Origin: a virus
Reading direction: 5' to 3' (one strand)
DNA length: 23,110 nucleotides
IMG/VR virus record: IMGVR_UViG_3300029267_004588
Coordinates: 1-23,110 of that record
In this document: one piece after another, positions 6,491 to 12,351 of the stretch
How the letters are laid out: the number at the start of each line of letters is the position of its first letter
Position numbering within the stretch: the stretch's first letter is position 1
The notes under the pieces: generated by a model
What the model saw: only the letters and a program-made list of their open reading frames with translations
Databases searched by the model: none
Told to the model about the DNA's origin: nothing
Translations under genes and position numbers: made by a program

Positions 6491-6967
6491 TTATTTAAAA
6501 CTTCTTTTTATTTTCATTATATTTAATATTTGTATATAATCTTCCAAAATTCTTTCCAATGAAGTTAATTCTTCTGTTTTTTTATTACCCAATATAAATT
6601 TGTTATACATATCAAAAACATAATTACAATGTAAATTAAATTCCAAATCGGTTAATTGTTTTAATTTTTTGGTAGGTTCTAATTTTTCATAATTATTAAA
6701 TTTGTACATTTCTTTCAGTTCATCTAAAACAAATTTGTCTAAAATTTTATTTCTGTTAAATATTATGAAATCTTTTATTATTCCAATTTTTTCTTCTTTG
6801 CATAAATTACAACAAAAACCAATGTAAATACTATTATCTTCTGTTCGTTCAGAAACAATTAAAGAATTTTTATGAAAATTATAGAATAGTTTATTTTCTA
6901 AATTTTCAGAACAAAATTTTGCAAGTTTTTTTCTATCAAAATTTAAATTATTATCCAATTCAATCAT
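6491..6967 (-). CDS. Hypothetical protein with CxxC motif
   Basis: This product of about 158 residues is not recognised. It contains YIGFCCNLCKEEKIG near 48-62, a CxxC-like cluster that could bind metal, followed by Lys-rich helices to the end. An earlier ATG at 6976 overlaps the purine-rich AAGGATG. The ATG at 6967 has AAAAAAGGA at 8 nt and is preferred. It is the second gene after the leftward promoter at 7235-7263, so it is probably an early gene. Takeover or regulatory roles are possible but unsupported by any named domain. Confidence 0.72.
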   Translation of the reverse strand: MIELDNNLNFDRKKLAKFCSENLENKLFYNFHKNSLIVSERTEDNSIYIGFCCNLCKEEKIGIIKDFIIFNRNKILDKFVLDELKEMYKFNNYEKLEPTKKLKQLTDLEFNLHCNYVFDMYNKFILGNKKTEELTSLERILEDYIQILNIMKIKRSFK

Positions 6968-6988
6968 TTTAAACATCCTTTTTTATAT

Positions 6989-7168
6989 TTATTTTTTATT
7001 TAATTCTTTAATTACTTTTTCTAAAAAATTATCATCATAAGATATTTTTTCTAAAAATTTATTAAAGAAATCTGTTATGGTGAACTCATTTCTCATTAAT
7101 TTTTTTTTCATATTTTCCCAATTTTCGGAATTGCAATATAACATTTTTTTTATATTATTTTTTTTCAT
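6989..7168 (-). CDS. Small RHH-like protein, first gene of leftward operon
   Basis: This 59-residue protein has AGGGGG upstream of its ATG. It reads KKMLYCNSENWENMKKKL, then NEFTITDFFNKFLEKI and a charged helical end. One short beta-like segment followed by two helices of this kind resembles ribbon-helix-helix repressors, although the strand is not typical. It is the first gene behind the consensus promoter at 7235-7263 and is followed 22 bp later by an unknown gene. If it binds DNA it may autoregulate this operon. Function is inferred from shape only. Confidence 0.65.
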   Translation of the reverse strand: MKKNNIKKMLYCNSENWENMKKKLMRNEFTITDFFNKFLEKISYDDNFLEKVIKELNKK

Positions 7169-7195
7169 TATATAACCCCCTATCCATTTTTATTT

Positions 7196-7226
7196 GTTTT
7201 GTTTTGTTTTGTTTTGTTTTGTTTTG
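7196..7226. repeat. Pentanucleotide repeat (GTTTT)6 in promoter leader
   Basis: Six perfect GTTTT units occupy 7196-7225 and are followed by a seventh G. On the minus strand they are AAAAC units starting only a few bases after the predicted transcription start of the 7235-7263 promoter. The 5' leader of the recombination operon is thus almost pure A with regularly spaced C. Confidence 0.9.
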
Positions 7227-7234
7227 ATAAATAT

Positions 7235-7263
7235 ATAATAACATTACTTTTTTGGTTTGTCAA
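7235..7263 (-). promoter_or_regulatory. Consensus leftward promoter of recombination operon
   Basis: TTGACA (7258-7263, minus strand), a 17-nt spacer and TATTAT (7235-7240) match a vegetative sigma promoter with one mismatch in the -10 box. Transcription would begin near 7228 and read into the small RHH-like gene and the recombination genes. Confidence 0.82.
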
Positions 7264-7342
7264 TACTTTTTTTAATTTTTTTTTATTTTTTAAAAAAGTA
7301 TAAAAAAAACAGCATAAACATTAGGTTGTATATACTGTTTTT

Positions 7343-7422
7343 AACGAAAGACAAAAACACAATTTAAAAATTTGTGCAACATAGAAGAAATAAACAACGA
7401 AAGACAAAAACACAATTTAAAA
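7343..7422 (+). repeat. 27-bp direct repeat, 53 bp apart
   Basis: The sequence beginning AACGAAAGACAAAAACACAA occurs perfectly at 7343-7369 and 7396-7422. The second copy lies inside the rightward reading frame, where it encodes NERQKHNLK. The first copy would encode the same peptide in its own frame but soon meets a stop. The offset of 53 bp is not a multiple of three. It looks like a tandem duplication around a gene start or a paired binding site. Confidence 0.85.
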
Positions 7423-7596
7423 GTTTCTTTAACTTCTTTAAATTGGATTTGTCAGAGTTTAAAAATTGAAGAAGCAGAAAAAAAATTATTAATTTTTGAA
7501 TTAATTCAATTTTTTAAGCAAAATAAAACAACCGACCACAAAATAAAATTTGATAACACACTTGAAGCGATTAATATTTTATTTAGCAAGGAGTAA
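7372..7596 (+). CDS. Hypothetical 74-residue protein, start uncertain
   Basis: A rightward frame of 74 codons has protein-like composition: LNWICQSLKIEEAEKKLLIF, then ELIQFFKQ and a C-terminal DNTLEAINILFSKE, probably all helical. The start is doubtful. The only early candidate is TTG at 7372 without a ribosome binding site, and the first codons cover the second copy of the 27-bp repeat. No strong plus-strand promoter is seen, only TATACT at 7331. It faces away from the leftward early operon, where phages often keep a regulator, but no helix-turn-helix motif is recognised. It could be a gene whose 5' end was damaged by the duplication. Confidence 0.42.
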   Translation: MCNIEEINNERQKHNLKVSLTSLNWICQSLKIEEAEKKLLIFELIQFFKQNKTTDHKIKFDNTLEAINILFSKE

Positions 7597-7602
7597 AAAA
7601 AT

Positions 7603-7623
7603 TAAGTGGTATTAAACCACTTA
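7603..7623 (-). terminator. Strong minus-strand intrinsic terminator
   Basis: TAAGTGGT (7603-7610) and ACCACTTA (7616-7623) form an 8-bp stem with a 5-nt loop. On the minus strand it is followed by ATTTTTTTAC. No leftward gene precedes it, so it probably ends the leftward non-coding transcript from the 7896-7924 promoter. It may also stop rightward reading from the 74-codon gene. Confidence 0.72.
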
Positions 7624-7772
7624 CAGAATAACACAATTTTTTTGTACATTCTTACAGGAGGGAATAATTTTTTATTATTTTAAAATTAGAGGTAAAATAC
7701 AAAAATTAAAAATACACTATATTCAAATTGAGTTATTCTATGAGCGATTTAAAACCATTTCTTAAAAATATA

Positions 7773-7792
7773 GTAACCGCCGAAACGGTTAC
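7773..7792 (-). terminator. Short GC-rich hairpin, probable minus-strand terminator
   Basis: GTAACCG (7773-7779) pairs with CGGTTAC (7786-7792). It is the most GC-rich spot in the intergenic region. On the minus strand it is followed by TATATTTTT, and on the plus strand by an A-rich run, so it works leftward if at all. Confidence 0.5.
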
Positions 7793-7895
7793 AAATAAAA
7801 AAGGACTTTTTAAAGTTTGTTAAAAATGTAAATATTAAATTCTTTTTTTTAGCAAACACAAAAAAATTAAAACTAAATTTATATTGTAAGATATC

Positions 7896-7924
7896 ATTAT
7901 AAATAATTTTTTCTAAATTGTCAA
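7896..7924 (-). promoter_or_regulatory. Perfect consensus leftward promoter
   Basis: On the minus strand TTGACA (7919-7924), a 17-nt spacer and TATAAT (7896-7901) equal the full vegetative consensus. It points into non-coding sequence and is divergent from the rightward promoter at 7934-7962, with only 9 bp between the two -35 boxes. Confidence 0.8.
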
Positions 7925-7933
7925 ATAATAAAA

Positions 7934-7962
7934 TTGACTTTATTATAATTTTATTATATAAT
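7934..7962 (+). promoter_or_regulatory. Near-consensus rightward promoter
   Basis: TTGACT (7934-7939), a 17-nt spacer and TATAAT (7957-7962) differ from the consensus by one base. Transcription would begin near 7969 and soon meet the long hairpin terminator at 8005-8044, giving a transcript of about 80 nt. Confidence 0.72.
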
Positions 7963-7968
7963 TAAATT

Positions 7969-8050
7969 CTAATCCATTAAAATTCCATTATCTTGTGATT
8001 TTTTGGTATAAAGTTAATATCCAAATTTATATTAACTTTATACCTTTTTC
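7969..8050 (+). ncRNA. Putative ~80-nt RNA antisense to the dnaB 3' end
   Basis: This is bounded by the promoter at 7934-7962 and a perfect 16-bp hairpin followed by TTTTTC. No ORF fits inside. The last part (8027-8050) overlaps the 3' end of the dnaB coding sequence on the other strand, so it could pair with the dnaB message. Inferred from signals only. Confidence 0.42.
8005..8044 (+). terminator. Perfect 16-bp stem terminator at dnaB 3' end
   Basis: 8005-8020 (GGTATAAAGTTAATAT) pairs perfectly with 8029-8044 around an 8-nt loop. The T-rich tail (TTTTTCTAAATTT) is on the plus strand. The minus-strand tail is A-rich, so this does not look like a terminator for dnaB itself, although it may protect the end of its message. 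Confidence 0.72.
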
Positions 8051-9343
8051 TAAATTTACGAATCTAGATTTCCCACCGTCAAATCCCAAATAAATTTTCC
8101 CAATTTCTCCATTTCTATTTTTTCCAACTATTATCTCTGCTATATTTTGCTTTTCTGTTTCAGGGTTATAATATGCATCACGATATAAAAACATAACAAC
8201 ATCGGCATCTTGTTCAATTGCACCAGATTCTCTTATATCAGAAAGCATAGGTCTTTTATCTTGCCTTTGCTCACAACCCCTAGAAAGTTGCACAGCAACC
8301 ATTATAGGAATATTTAATTCTTTCGCCAATAACTTTAAATTTCTTGAAATTTCAGAAATTTCTTGTTGACGATTTTCTGTTCTTCTTGTCCCTTCCATAA
8401 GTTGCAAGTAATCTATAACAATAAAATCTATTTTTTCTTCACTTTTCATTCTCAAACATTGTTCACGGATTTTATTTATAGTTATATTATTTGGGTCAGA
8501 ATTTATAAATAATTTTAAATTCGAAGTATAAGTAAATGCATCAACTATTTGTAACCAATCCTCATCTTGCAAGTGTCCATTTTTAATTTTTTTTAAATCT
8601 AAATTTGAATTTTTCGCTAAAATACGAAACATTAATTCATCGTTTGACATTTCCAATGAGAAAAAAGCAACATTTTTTTTTCTAGATATTTTTTCCGCAA
8701 TATTTGACAAAAAGACACTTTTTCCCATAGAAGGTCTCGCACCAACAACAATTAAATTTCCACCATTAAAACCATTAACCATATCATCTAATTCTATAAA
8801 ACCTGTTTCTAATCCATTTATTTTATTTCCACTTTGAAAATTTTTGTAGTTTTGTTCTATTTTATTTAATGCTTCATTAACCGCTTCTTTGGCATTAATA
8901 AATGAAATCGTTTTATTTTCTTTTATTGTTTCAATTGCATCTATTTTTTCTCTAATTTCATTTAAATCAATAATTTGTCCTTTTTCAGTTTTAACAGAAA
9001 TTTCTTTTTGTAGTTTTTTAGTTTCATTTTCTATTTTATTTTCTAAAATAAAATTTATGTTTTGTTTTATATTTGCCGATGTAATATGATTTAAACATAT
9101 TTTATATATATAATCAGAACCACCAATAGAATCTAAATCATTATTTTTGTTTAGTGTTTTAATTAGTGATATTGTATCTAATTTTAATTTTTCAGAATTT
9201 ACTTGCAAAATATTTTTATAAATTATTTTGTGCCTATTGTCTATGAAATCATCAATTTTTATTTTATTAATAGTATTTTCTAATGCTTCGTTATCAGAAA
9301 TAACTGCTCCAAGTACAGCAACTTCACATTCTAAGTTTATCAT
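8027..9343 (-). CDS. dnaB: Replicative DNA helicase, DnaB family
   Basis: This hexameric helicase unwinds the phage replication fork. The 438-residue product is full length. The N-terminal domain spans about 1-105. The RecA-like domain holds Walker A GARPSMGKS (201-209), the catalytic Glu motif FFSLEMS (227-233), Walker B FIVIDYLQLMEG (307-318), VQLSRGCEQR (351-360), LSDIRESGAIEQDADVVMFL (368-387) and KNRNG (408-412) with the likely arginine finger. GGAGGTTTTATAAA precedes the ATG. It follows the DnaC-like loader by 98 bp, which fits a phage initiator-loader-helicase set. A rightward antisense RNA may overlap its 3' end. Confidence 0.97.
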   Translation of the reverse strand: MINLECEVAVLGAVISDNEALENTINKIKIDDFIDNRHKIIYKNILQVNSEKLKLDTISLIKTLNKNNDLDSIGGSDYIYKICLNHITSANIKQNINFILENKIENETKKLQKEISVKTEKGQIIDLNEIREKIDAIETIKENKTISFINAKEAVNEALNKIEQNYKNFQSGNKINGLETGFIELDDMVNGFNGGNLIVVGARPSMGKSVFLSNIAEKISRKKNVAFFSLEMSNDELMFRILAKNSNLDLKKIKNGHLQDEDWLQIVDAFTYTSNLKLFINSDPNNITINKIREQCLRMKSEEKIDFIVIDYLQLMEGTRRTENRQQEISEISRNLKLLAKELNIPIMVAVQLSRGCEQRQDKRPMLSDIRESGAIEQDADVVMFLYRDAYYNPETEKQNIAEIIVGKNRNGEIGKIYLGFDGGKSRFVNLEKGIKLI

Positions 9344-9441
9344 TTTATAAAACCTCCAAAATCATTATAATTTCTTTTTATTTTTTTTTATATTATAAAT
9401 TTTACACAAATAACATTAGAAAGAAAATTTACCACGATTTT

Positions 9442-10221
9442 TTAATCGAAAAGTATATTTTTTAATTCTTGCTCATATATATTTTTAAAATTATCACGAA
9501 CTGAAACTTCTGGAAATTCAAATGTATAAAAATAATTTTCTAATCTATTTTTTAGTGTTTCATCGATTTGTAAATATTTGGGTTTAATATTAGTTGTTAT
9601 TATTGTTGGTTTTTTATTTTGCTTTCTGTATTCTATGATGTCATAAAATATATTTTCTTTGTATTCCGTAAATTTAATCATATTTAATTCATCTAAAACT
9701 AAAAAACTATATTCTTTATATTTATAAATTAAATCTTGCGAATTTTCTTTAGATTGCATAATTTCAGAAATCATATTGTATGCGGTTGTAAATTTCGCCA
9801 TTTTGTAATTGTTTAAAAAATAATTACAAATAATTTTCGCCATAAATGTTTTGCCACTTCCTCTAGTTTCAGAAAAAAATATCAATCCATTTATTTTCTC
9901 GATTACTTCTTGATTTTTTTCACAGAATCCAATACAACCTTTTTTTATTTTTTCAGCAATATGTTTATTTCCCAAATACACTTCAGTTTCAAAATCAACG
10001 AATTCCAAAACAATATCATTTTCTTTTTGTTTGAATTTACTCAAATGATTTTTAACATTTTTATAATAATTTTCCGCACTCAAAATAGTTTCAACCTCTG
10101 TACAACTTTTTTCTTTCTTTGTTTTTGTTGAATCGTATTTGTCTTTTATTTTTTCCCTAATTTGTGAAGGTAATTTATTTATAAAACTATCAACTTCCTG
10201 ATTTATTCTATTCAATGACAT
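9442..10221 (-). CDS. dnaC: DnaC/IstB-like AAA+ helicase loader
   Basis: This 259-residue ATPase probably loads the phage DnaB helicase at the origin. The N-terminal 100 residues are helical and divergent. The AAA+ core has Walker A SETRGSGKTF (117-126, the first Gly of the usual motif replaced by Ser), Walker B YSFLVLDELNM (171-181), sensor 1 PTIITTN near 205-211 and a box VII-like NRLENYFYTFEFP near 223-235. AGAGGAGAATAAT precedes the ATG. It lies between the winged-helix initiator and DnaB. The short symmetric CGATTTTTTAATCG sequence at its stop is probably incidental. Confidence 0.9.
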   Translation of the reverse strand: MSLNRINQEVDSFINKLPSQIREKIKDKYDSTKTKKEKSCTEVETILSAENYYKNVKNHLSKFKQKENDIVLEFVDFETEVYLGNKHIAEKIKKGCIGFCEKNQEVIEKINGLIFFSETRGSGKTFMAKIICNYFLNNYKMAKFTTAYNMISEIMQSKENSQDLIYKYKEYSFLVLDELNMIKFTEYKENIFYDIIEYRKQNKKPTIITTNIKPKYLQIDETLKNRLENYFYTFEFPEVSVRDNFKNIYEQELKNILFD

Positions 10222-10238
10222 ATTATTCTCCTCTTAAA

Positions 10239-11216
10239 TTAATTTATTAATTCTTGTTCTTGTCTTCGTTTTTCTAATTTTAATTTGCGATTTTCATAAA
10301 ATTTTTTAAAAATTTCAATTTCTTCTTTCGTCCTAACCGATTGACTTGAAATTCTAATCATATTTTCAGGTAACTCTTCTTCGGTTTTAATATTTGCTGT
10401 TTTTGCTTTATCTAATCGCTCCTCAATTTTTGTTATTCTAGTAAGTCCCTCAAATGTTGTGTATTTATTTTTAATCATAAATTCATCATTTTTATAAAAT
10501 TCTAATATTAATTTAATATCATTTAGCGAATAACCTTTTTTAATTATATTTTTAATTATTTTTTTTCGTTGTTCTGTAAAAACTTTTACTGGCACATAAC
10601 CATATTTTTTTGCATATTGATTATAAGTTTCAAAAAAATCCAAAAATAATTTTTCTTCGTTAGAAGAAAATATTGGGTTTTCTTTTTTATTTATTTTTTC
10701 TTTTTTATTATTTATATCTTTTTCTTTAACTTCTTTAACTTCTTTAACTTCTTTAGTAGTTCCTAAATCGTGTCCTAAATCGTGTCCTAAATCGTGTCCT
10801 AAATTTTGAACATTATTATTTTGTGTAGTCTCTAAATTAATGATTAAATCTGAATTTGTAGTGCCTTGAATGTGTCCTAAATGTGTCCTATCTTCTGTCT
10901 TATCTTCTGTCCTATTTTCTGTCCTATTTTTTATGATAAATTTAGTATAAGTTTTCGTAGTTTCTTTTTCAATTAAATCATATTTAATTAAATTCTTAAT
11001 CGCTGTTTCAACTTGTATTTTTGGCATTTTTAGTTCTTCAACTAGATTTCTAATACTTGTAATCAATTCGCCTTCCTTAACATCAATTTCTCCCCATTTT
11101 TTATCTTCCCAGTTTGATTTTAATAATAAATGTATATATAATTCCTTTGCATTTTTATTTAAATATATTGGACTATCTAAAATATCTCTGTATAGTTTCA
11201 CGAAACCGCAATTCAT
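10239..11216 (-). CDS. Winged-helix replication initiator with internal iteron-like repeats
   Basis: This 325-residue protein resembles phage replisome organisers. Residues 1-96 look like the N-terminal winged helix of that group (GFVKLYRDIL, LYIHLLLKSNW, GELITSIRNLVEELKM, ETAIKNLIKYDLIEKE). Residues 97-165 are low complexity and made of DNA tandem repeats: a 4-residue repeat around NRTENRTEDKTEDRT, LGHD three times, and KEV three times. Residues 180-325 are charged and helical, with EKLFLDFFETYNQYAKKYGY, and may contact the loader or helicase. AAAGGGGGGAATAAG precedes the ATG. The repeats suggest that the origin lies inside the gene, as in lambda O. DnaD-family membership is likely but the C-terminal domain is not clearly recognised. 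Confidence 0.82.
   Translation of the reverse strand: MNCGFVKLYRDILDSPIYLNKNAKELYIHLLLKSNWEDKKWGEIDVKEGELITSIRNLVEELKMPKIQVETAIKNLIKYDLIEKETTKTYTKFIIKNRTENRTEDKTEDRTHLGHIQGTTNSDLIINLETTQNNNVQNLGHDLGHDLGHDLGTTKEVKEVKEVKEKDINNKKEKINKKENPIFSSNEEKLFLDFFETYNQYAKKYGYVPVKVFTEQRKKIIKNIIKKGYSLNDIKLILEFYKNDEFMIKNKYTTFEGLTRITKIEERLDKAKTANIKTEEELPENMIRISSQSVRTKEEIEIFKKFYENRKLKLEKRRQEQELIN
10722..10803. repeat. 9-bp and 12-bp tandem repeats inside initiator gene
   Basis: TTCTTTAAC occurs three times (10722-10748) plus a degenerate fourth copy. TCCTAAATCGTG occurs three times (10761-10796) with a partial fourth. All keep the reading frame. The GTGTCCTAAAT core recurs at 10872-10890. Such ordered short repeats inside an initiator gene resemble initiator-binding iterons. 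Confidence 0.88.
10870..10924. repeat. Second repeat cluster in initiator gene
   Basis: Two GTGTCCTA elements (10872-10890) are followed by three 12-bp units of TATCTTCTGTCC type (10889-10924). Together with the cluster at 10722-10803 they flank about 70 bp of repeat-free AT-rich DNA, a layout that could contain the unwinding region. Confidence 0.82.
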
Positions 11217-11231
11217 CTTATTCCCCCCTTT

Positions 11232-11408
11232 CTAATCCAACAATCCTTGTTCTTTTAGAAAATCAAGTATCAATTTTCTAAAATTTATGTTTTTTTCTTT
11301 TAGATTCTTTTGTAAAATTTCATAATCATCTTTTTTAACACAGATTGATTTTGTGATATATGTTTTTTTTCTATATTCTATTTGATATTTATACGGGTCT
11401 TTTTTCAT
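11232..11408 (-). CDS. Small basic RHH-like protein, first gene of replication operon
   Basis: This 58-residue protein has AAGGAGAGATTAAA before its ATG. It reads KKTYITKSICVKKDDYEILQ, then NLKEKNINFRKLILDFLKEQ. A beta-like segment followed by two helices, with the pattern of CopG/Arc proteins, suggests a DNA-binding dimer. It is the first gene after the consensus promoter at 11437-11465, where two CGATAT elements flank the -10 box and could be its operator. The initiator gene begins 15 bp after its stop. Autoregulation of replication genes is inferred, not shown. Confidence 0.72.
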   Translation of the reverse strand: MKKDPYKYQIEYRKKTYITKSICVKKDDYEILQKNLKEKNINFRKLILDFLKEQGLLD

Positions 11409-11436
11409 TTTAATCTCTCCTTTTTGTTATATCGTT

Positions 11437-11465
11437 ATTATAATATCGAGATTACTAAAAGTCAA
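11437..11465 (-). promoter_or_regulatory. Consensus leftward promoter of replication operon
   Basis: On the minus strand TTGACT (11460-11465), a 17-nt spacer and TATAAT (11437-11442) form a near-perfect promoter. CGATAT occurs on both sides of the -10 box, 14 bp apart, as a possible repressor site. The first gene starts about 22 bp after the predicted transcription start. Confidence 0.82.
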
Positions 11466-11483
11466 GTATAAATTTTTTTGAAA

Positions 11484-11741
11484 TAAAAAAAACGACTTTT
11501 AAAGTCGCTTTAATTTAATCATTAAATTATATTGAACCATATTAAAAATTTAGCAATGAAAATAATATTACAAAAATAACAAAACTCTGTATTTTTTAGT
11601 GAATATATTAAAAACAAAACAAACTATAACTAAATAAAGTTTTTTATAATTTTTCTTTTTTTAGAATTTATATACCAACCAAACGAAAGAGAAAAAAAGA
11701 AAGCCGACTTCATTTAATTTTTTATATATATATTTTTGAAT
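11484..11741 (-). ncRNA. Putative ~255-nt leftward non-coding RNA
   Basis: A near-consensus promoter (11748-11776) and a symmetric terminator (11493-11507 followed by eight Ts on the minus strand) bracket about 255 nt without a supported gene. The only early ATG frame, 27 codons, lacks a ribosome binding site. Near its 5' end the transcript contains AAGTCGGCTTT, which could pair with the terminator arm AAAGCGACTTT, so alternative folding may control termination. It lies between the replication operon and the rightward PspA operon. Inferred from signals only. Confidence 0.5.
11493..11507. terminator. Bidirectional terminator (CGACTTT palindrome)
   Basis: CGACTTT and AAAGTCG are separated by a single T, so a few inner pairs must open to form the loop. 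On the minus strand TTTTTTTT follows, on the plus strand CTTTAATTT. It lies 28 bp upstream of the replication promoter and insulates it from the upstream leftward transcript. Confidence 0.7.
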
Positions 11742-11747
11742 AAATAT

Positions 11748-11776
11748 ATTATAACTTATTTTTACCTAAAAGTCAA
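11748..11776 (-). promoter_or_regulatory. Near-consensus leftward promoter of the putative RNA
   Basis: On the minus strand TTGACT (11771-11776), a 17-nt spacer and TATAAT (11748-11753). It diverges from the rightward promoter at 11808-11836. The two -35 regions form an inverted repeat (AAGTCAAA and TTTGACTT) about 30 bp apart that could serve a shared regulator. Confidence 0.75.
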
Positions 11777-11807
11777 ATATTTTTTTTTAGAAATTTTATT
11801 TTTGCTT

Positions 11808-11836
11808 TTGACTTTATTATATTATTATATTATTAT
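11808..11836 (+). promoter_or_regulatory. Rightward promoter of PspA operon, -10 inside tandem repeat
   Basis: TTGACT (11808-11813) is followed 17 nt later by TATTAT (11831-11836). The -10 hexamer is the beginning of the third copy of the 8-bp repeat, and the spacer is made of the first two copies. Transcription would start near 11843, still inside the repeat. Confidence 0.65.
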
Positions 11837-11899
11837 ATTATTATATTATTATATTATTATATTATTATATTATTATATTATTATATTATTATATTATTA
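11815..11899 (+). repeat. Ten perfect copies of 8-bp repeat TATTATAT
   Basis: Ten uninterrupted TATTATAT units run from 11815 to 11894 with a partial eleventh to 11899. They form the spacer, -10 box and leader of the rightward operon and stop about 20 bp before its first start codon. Copy number is likely to vary by slippage. Confidence 0.95.
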
Positions 11900-11919
11900 A
11901 GATAAGGGAGTATATTTAT

Positions 11920-12321
11920 ATGCTGAGTTTATTAATGTCGATAATTTTCTTATATTTGCAAAAATATTTAATATCTACAGTTTTTTTATTATTTTTTGCA
12001 TTTGGAAGGTTATATAAATCTTATTGGAATAAAAAACACATTATCTATTATTTTCTTGGTGATGATAATTATAAAAATTATAAAATAAGAAGAAATATAA
12101 AAGAAAAAATAAGCAATTTGATATTTAATATAATAATCGATATATTGATTATATTAAATCCAATAGTATGTAAAATATTTTTAATATTAAGCATATTTTT
12201 TACAATATCAAGTTTTATAGTTAATATATATTTTGAAAATCAATTAGAAGAATTAAATTGCACTAAAGAAGAACAAAAAGAAATATTGGCAAAATTAAAA
12301 AAGGCAAATAAAAATAAATGA
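11920..12321 (+). CDS. Membrane protein, first gene of PspA operon
   Basis: This 133-residue protein has about four hydrophobic segments: two near 4-28 (LSLLMSIIFLYL and LISTVFLLFFAF) and two near 68-105 (IIIDILIILNPIV and LILSIFFTISSFIV). A basic Lys/Tyr-rich loop lies between them. The C-terminal 28 residues are charged and helical (ENQLEELNCTKEEQKEILAK). AAGGGAG lies 9 nt upstream of the ATG. Layout resembles the next gene, so the two may be distant paralogues. No family is recognised. It is encoded against the direction of all neighbouring phage modules, typical of an acquired accessory cassette. Confidence 0.75.
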   Translation: MLSLLMSIIFLYLQKYLISTVFLLFFAFGRLYKSYWNKKHIIYYFLGDDNYKNYKIRRNIKEKISNLIFNIIIDILIILNPIVCKIFLILSIFFTISSFIVNIYFENQLEELNCTKEEQKEILAKLKKANKNK

Positions 12322-12351
12322 AAAATATGAAAATTAAGAAAGGAGTTCTAT

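Larger units (their letters stand above)
7600..7889 (-). ncRNA. Putative leftward small RNA (about 125 or 290 nt)
   Basis: A perfect consensus promoter (7896-7924) is followed on the minus strand by two terminators (7773-7792 and 7603-7623) and no reading frame with a ribosome binding site. The short product would end near 7765, the read-through product near 7598. The longer form contains CCCTCCT (7656-7662 on the complement), which matches the anti-Shine-Dalgarno core and could pair with the GGAGG sites of phage messages. It lies in the 430-bp gene-free stretch after dnaB. Inferred from signals only. Confidence 0.42.

Noticed and set aside
7667-7765. Plus-strand 32-codon frame from ATT with AGGAGGG 4 nt upstream, followed by a 27-codon ATG frame (7740-7823).
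   Set aside because: Neither has family resemblance. Both overlap hairpins whose T tails face the other strand, and no plus promoter is near. The AGGAGGG is more simply read as the complement of an anti-SD motif in the leftward RNA, although an ATT start as at 3090 cannot be excluded.
11625-11706. 27-codon ATG frame on the minus strand inside the putative RNA 11484-11741.
   Set aside because: No ribosome binding site and a non-conserved-looking hydrophobic start; treated as chance in a non-coding RNA.
11815-11899. CRISPR-like array.
   Set aside because: The 8-bp units are contiguous with no spacers; this is a microsatellite-type repeat.
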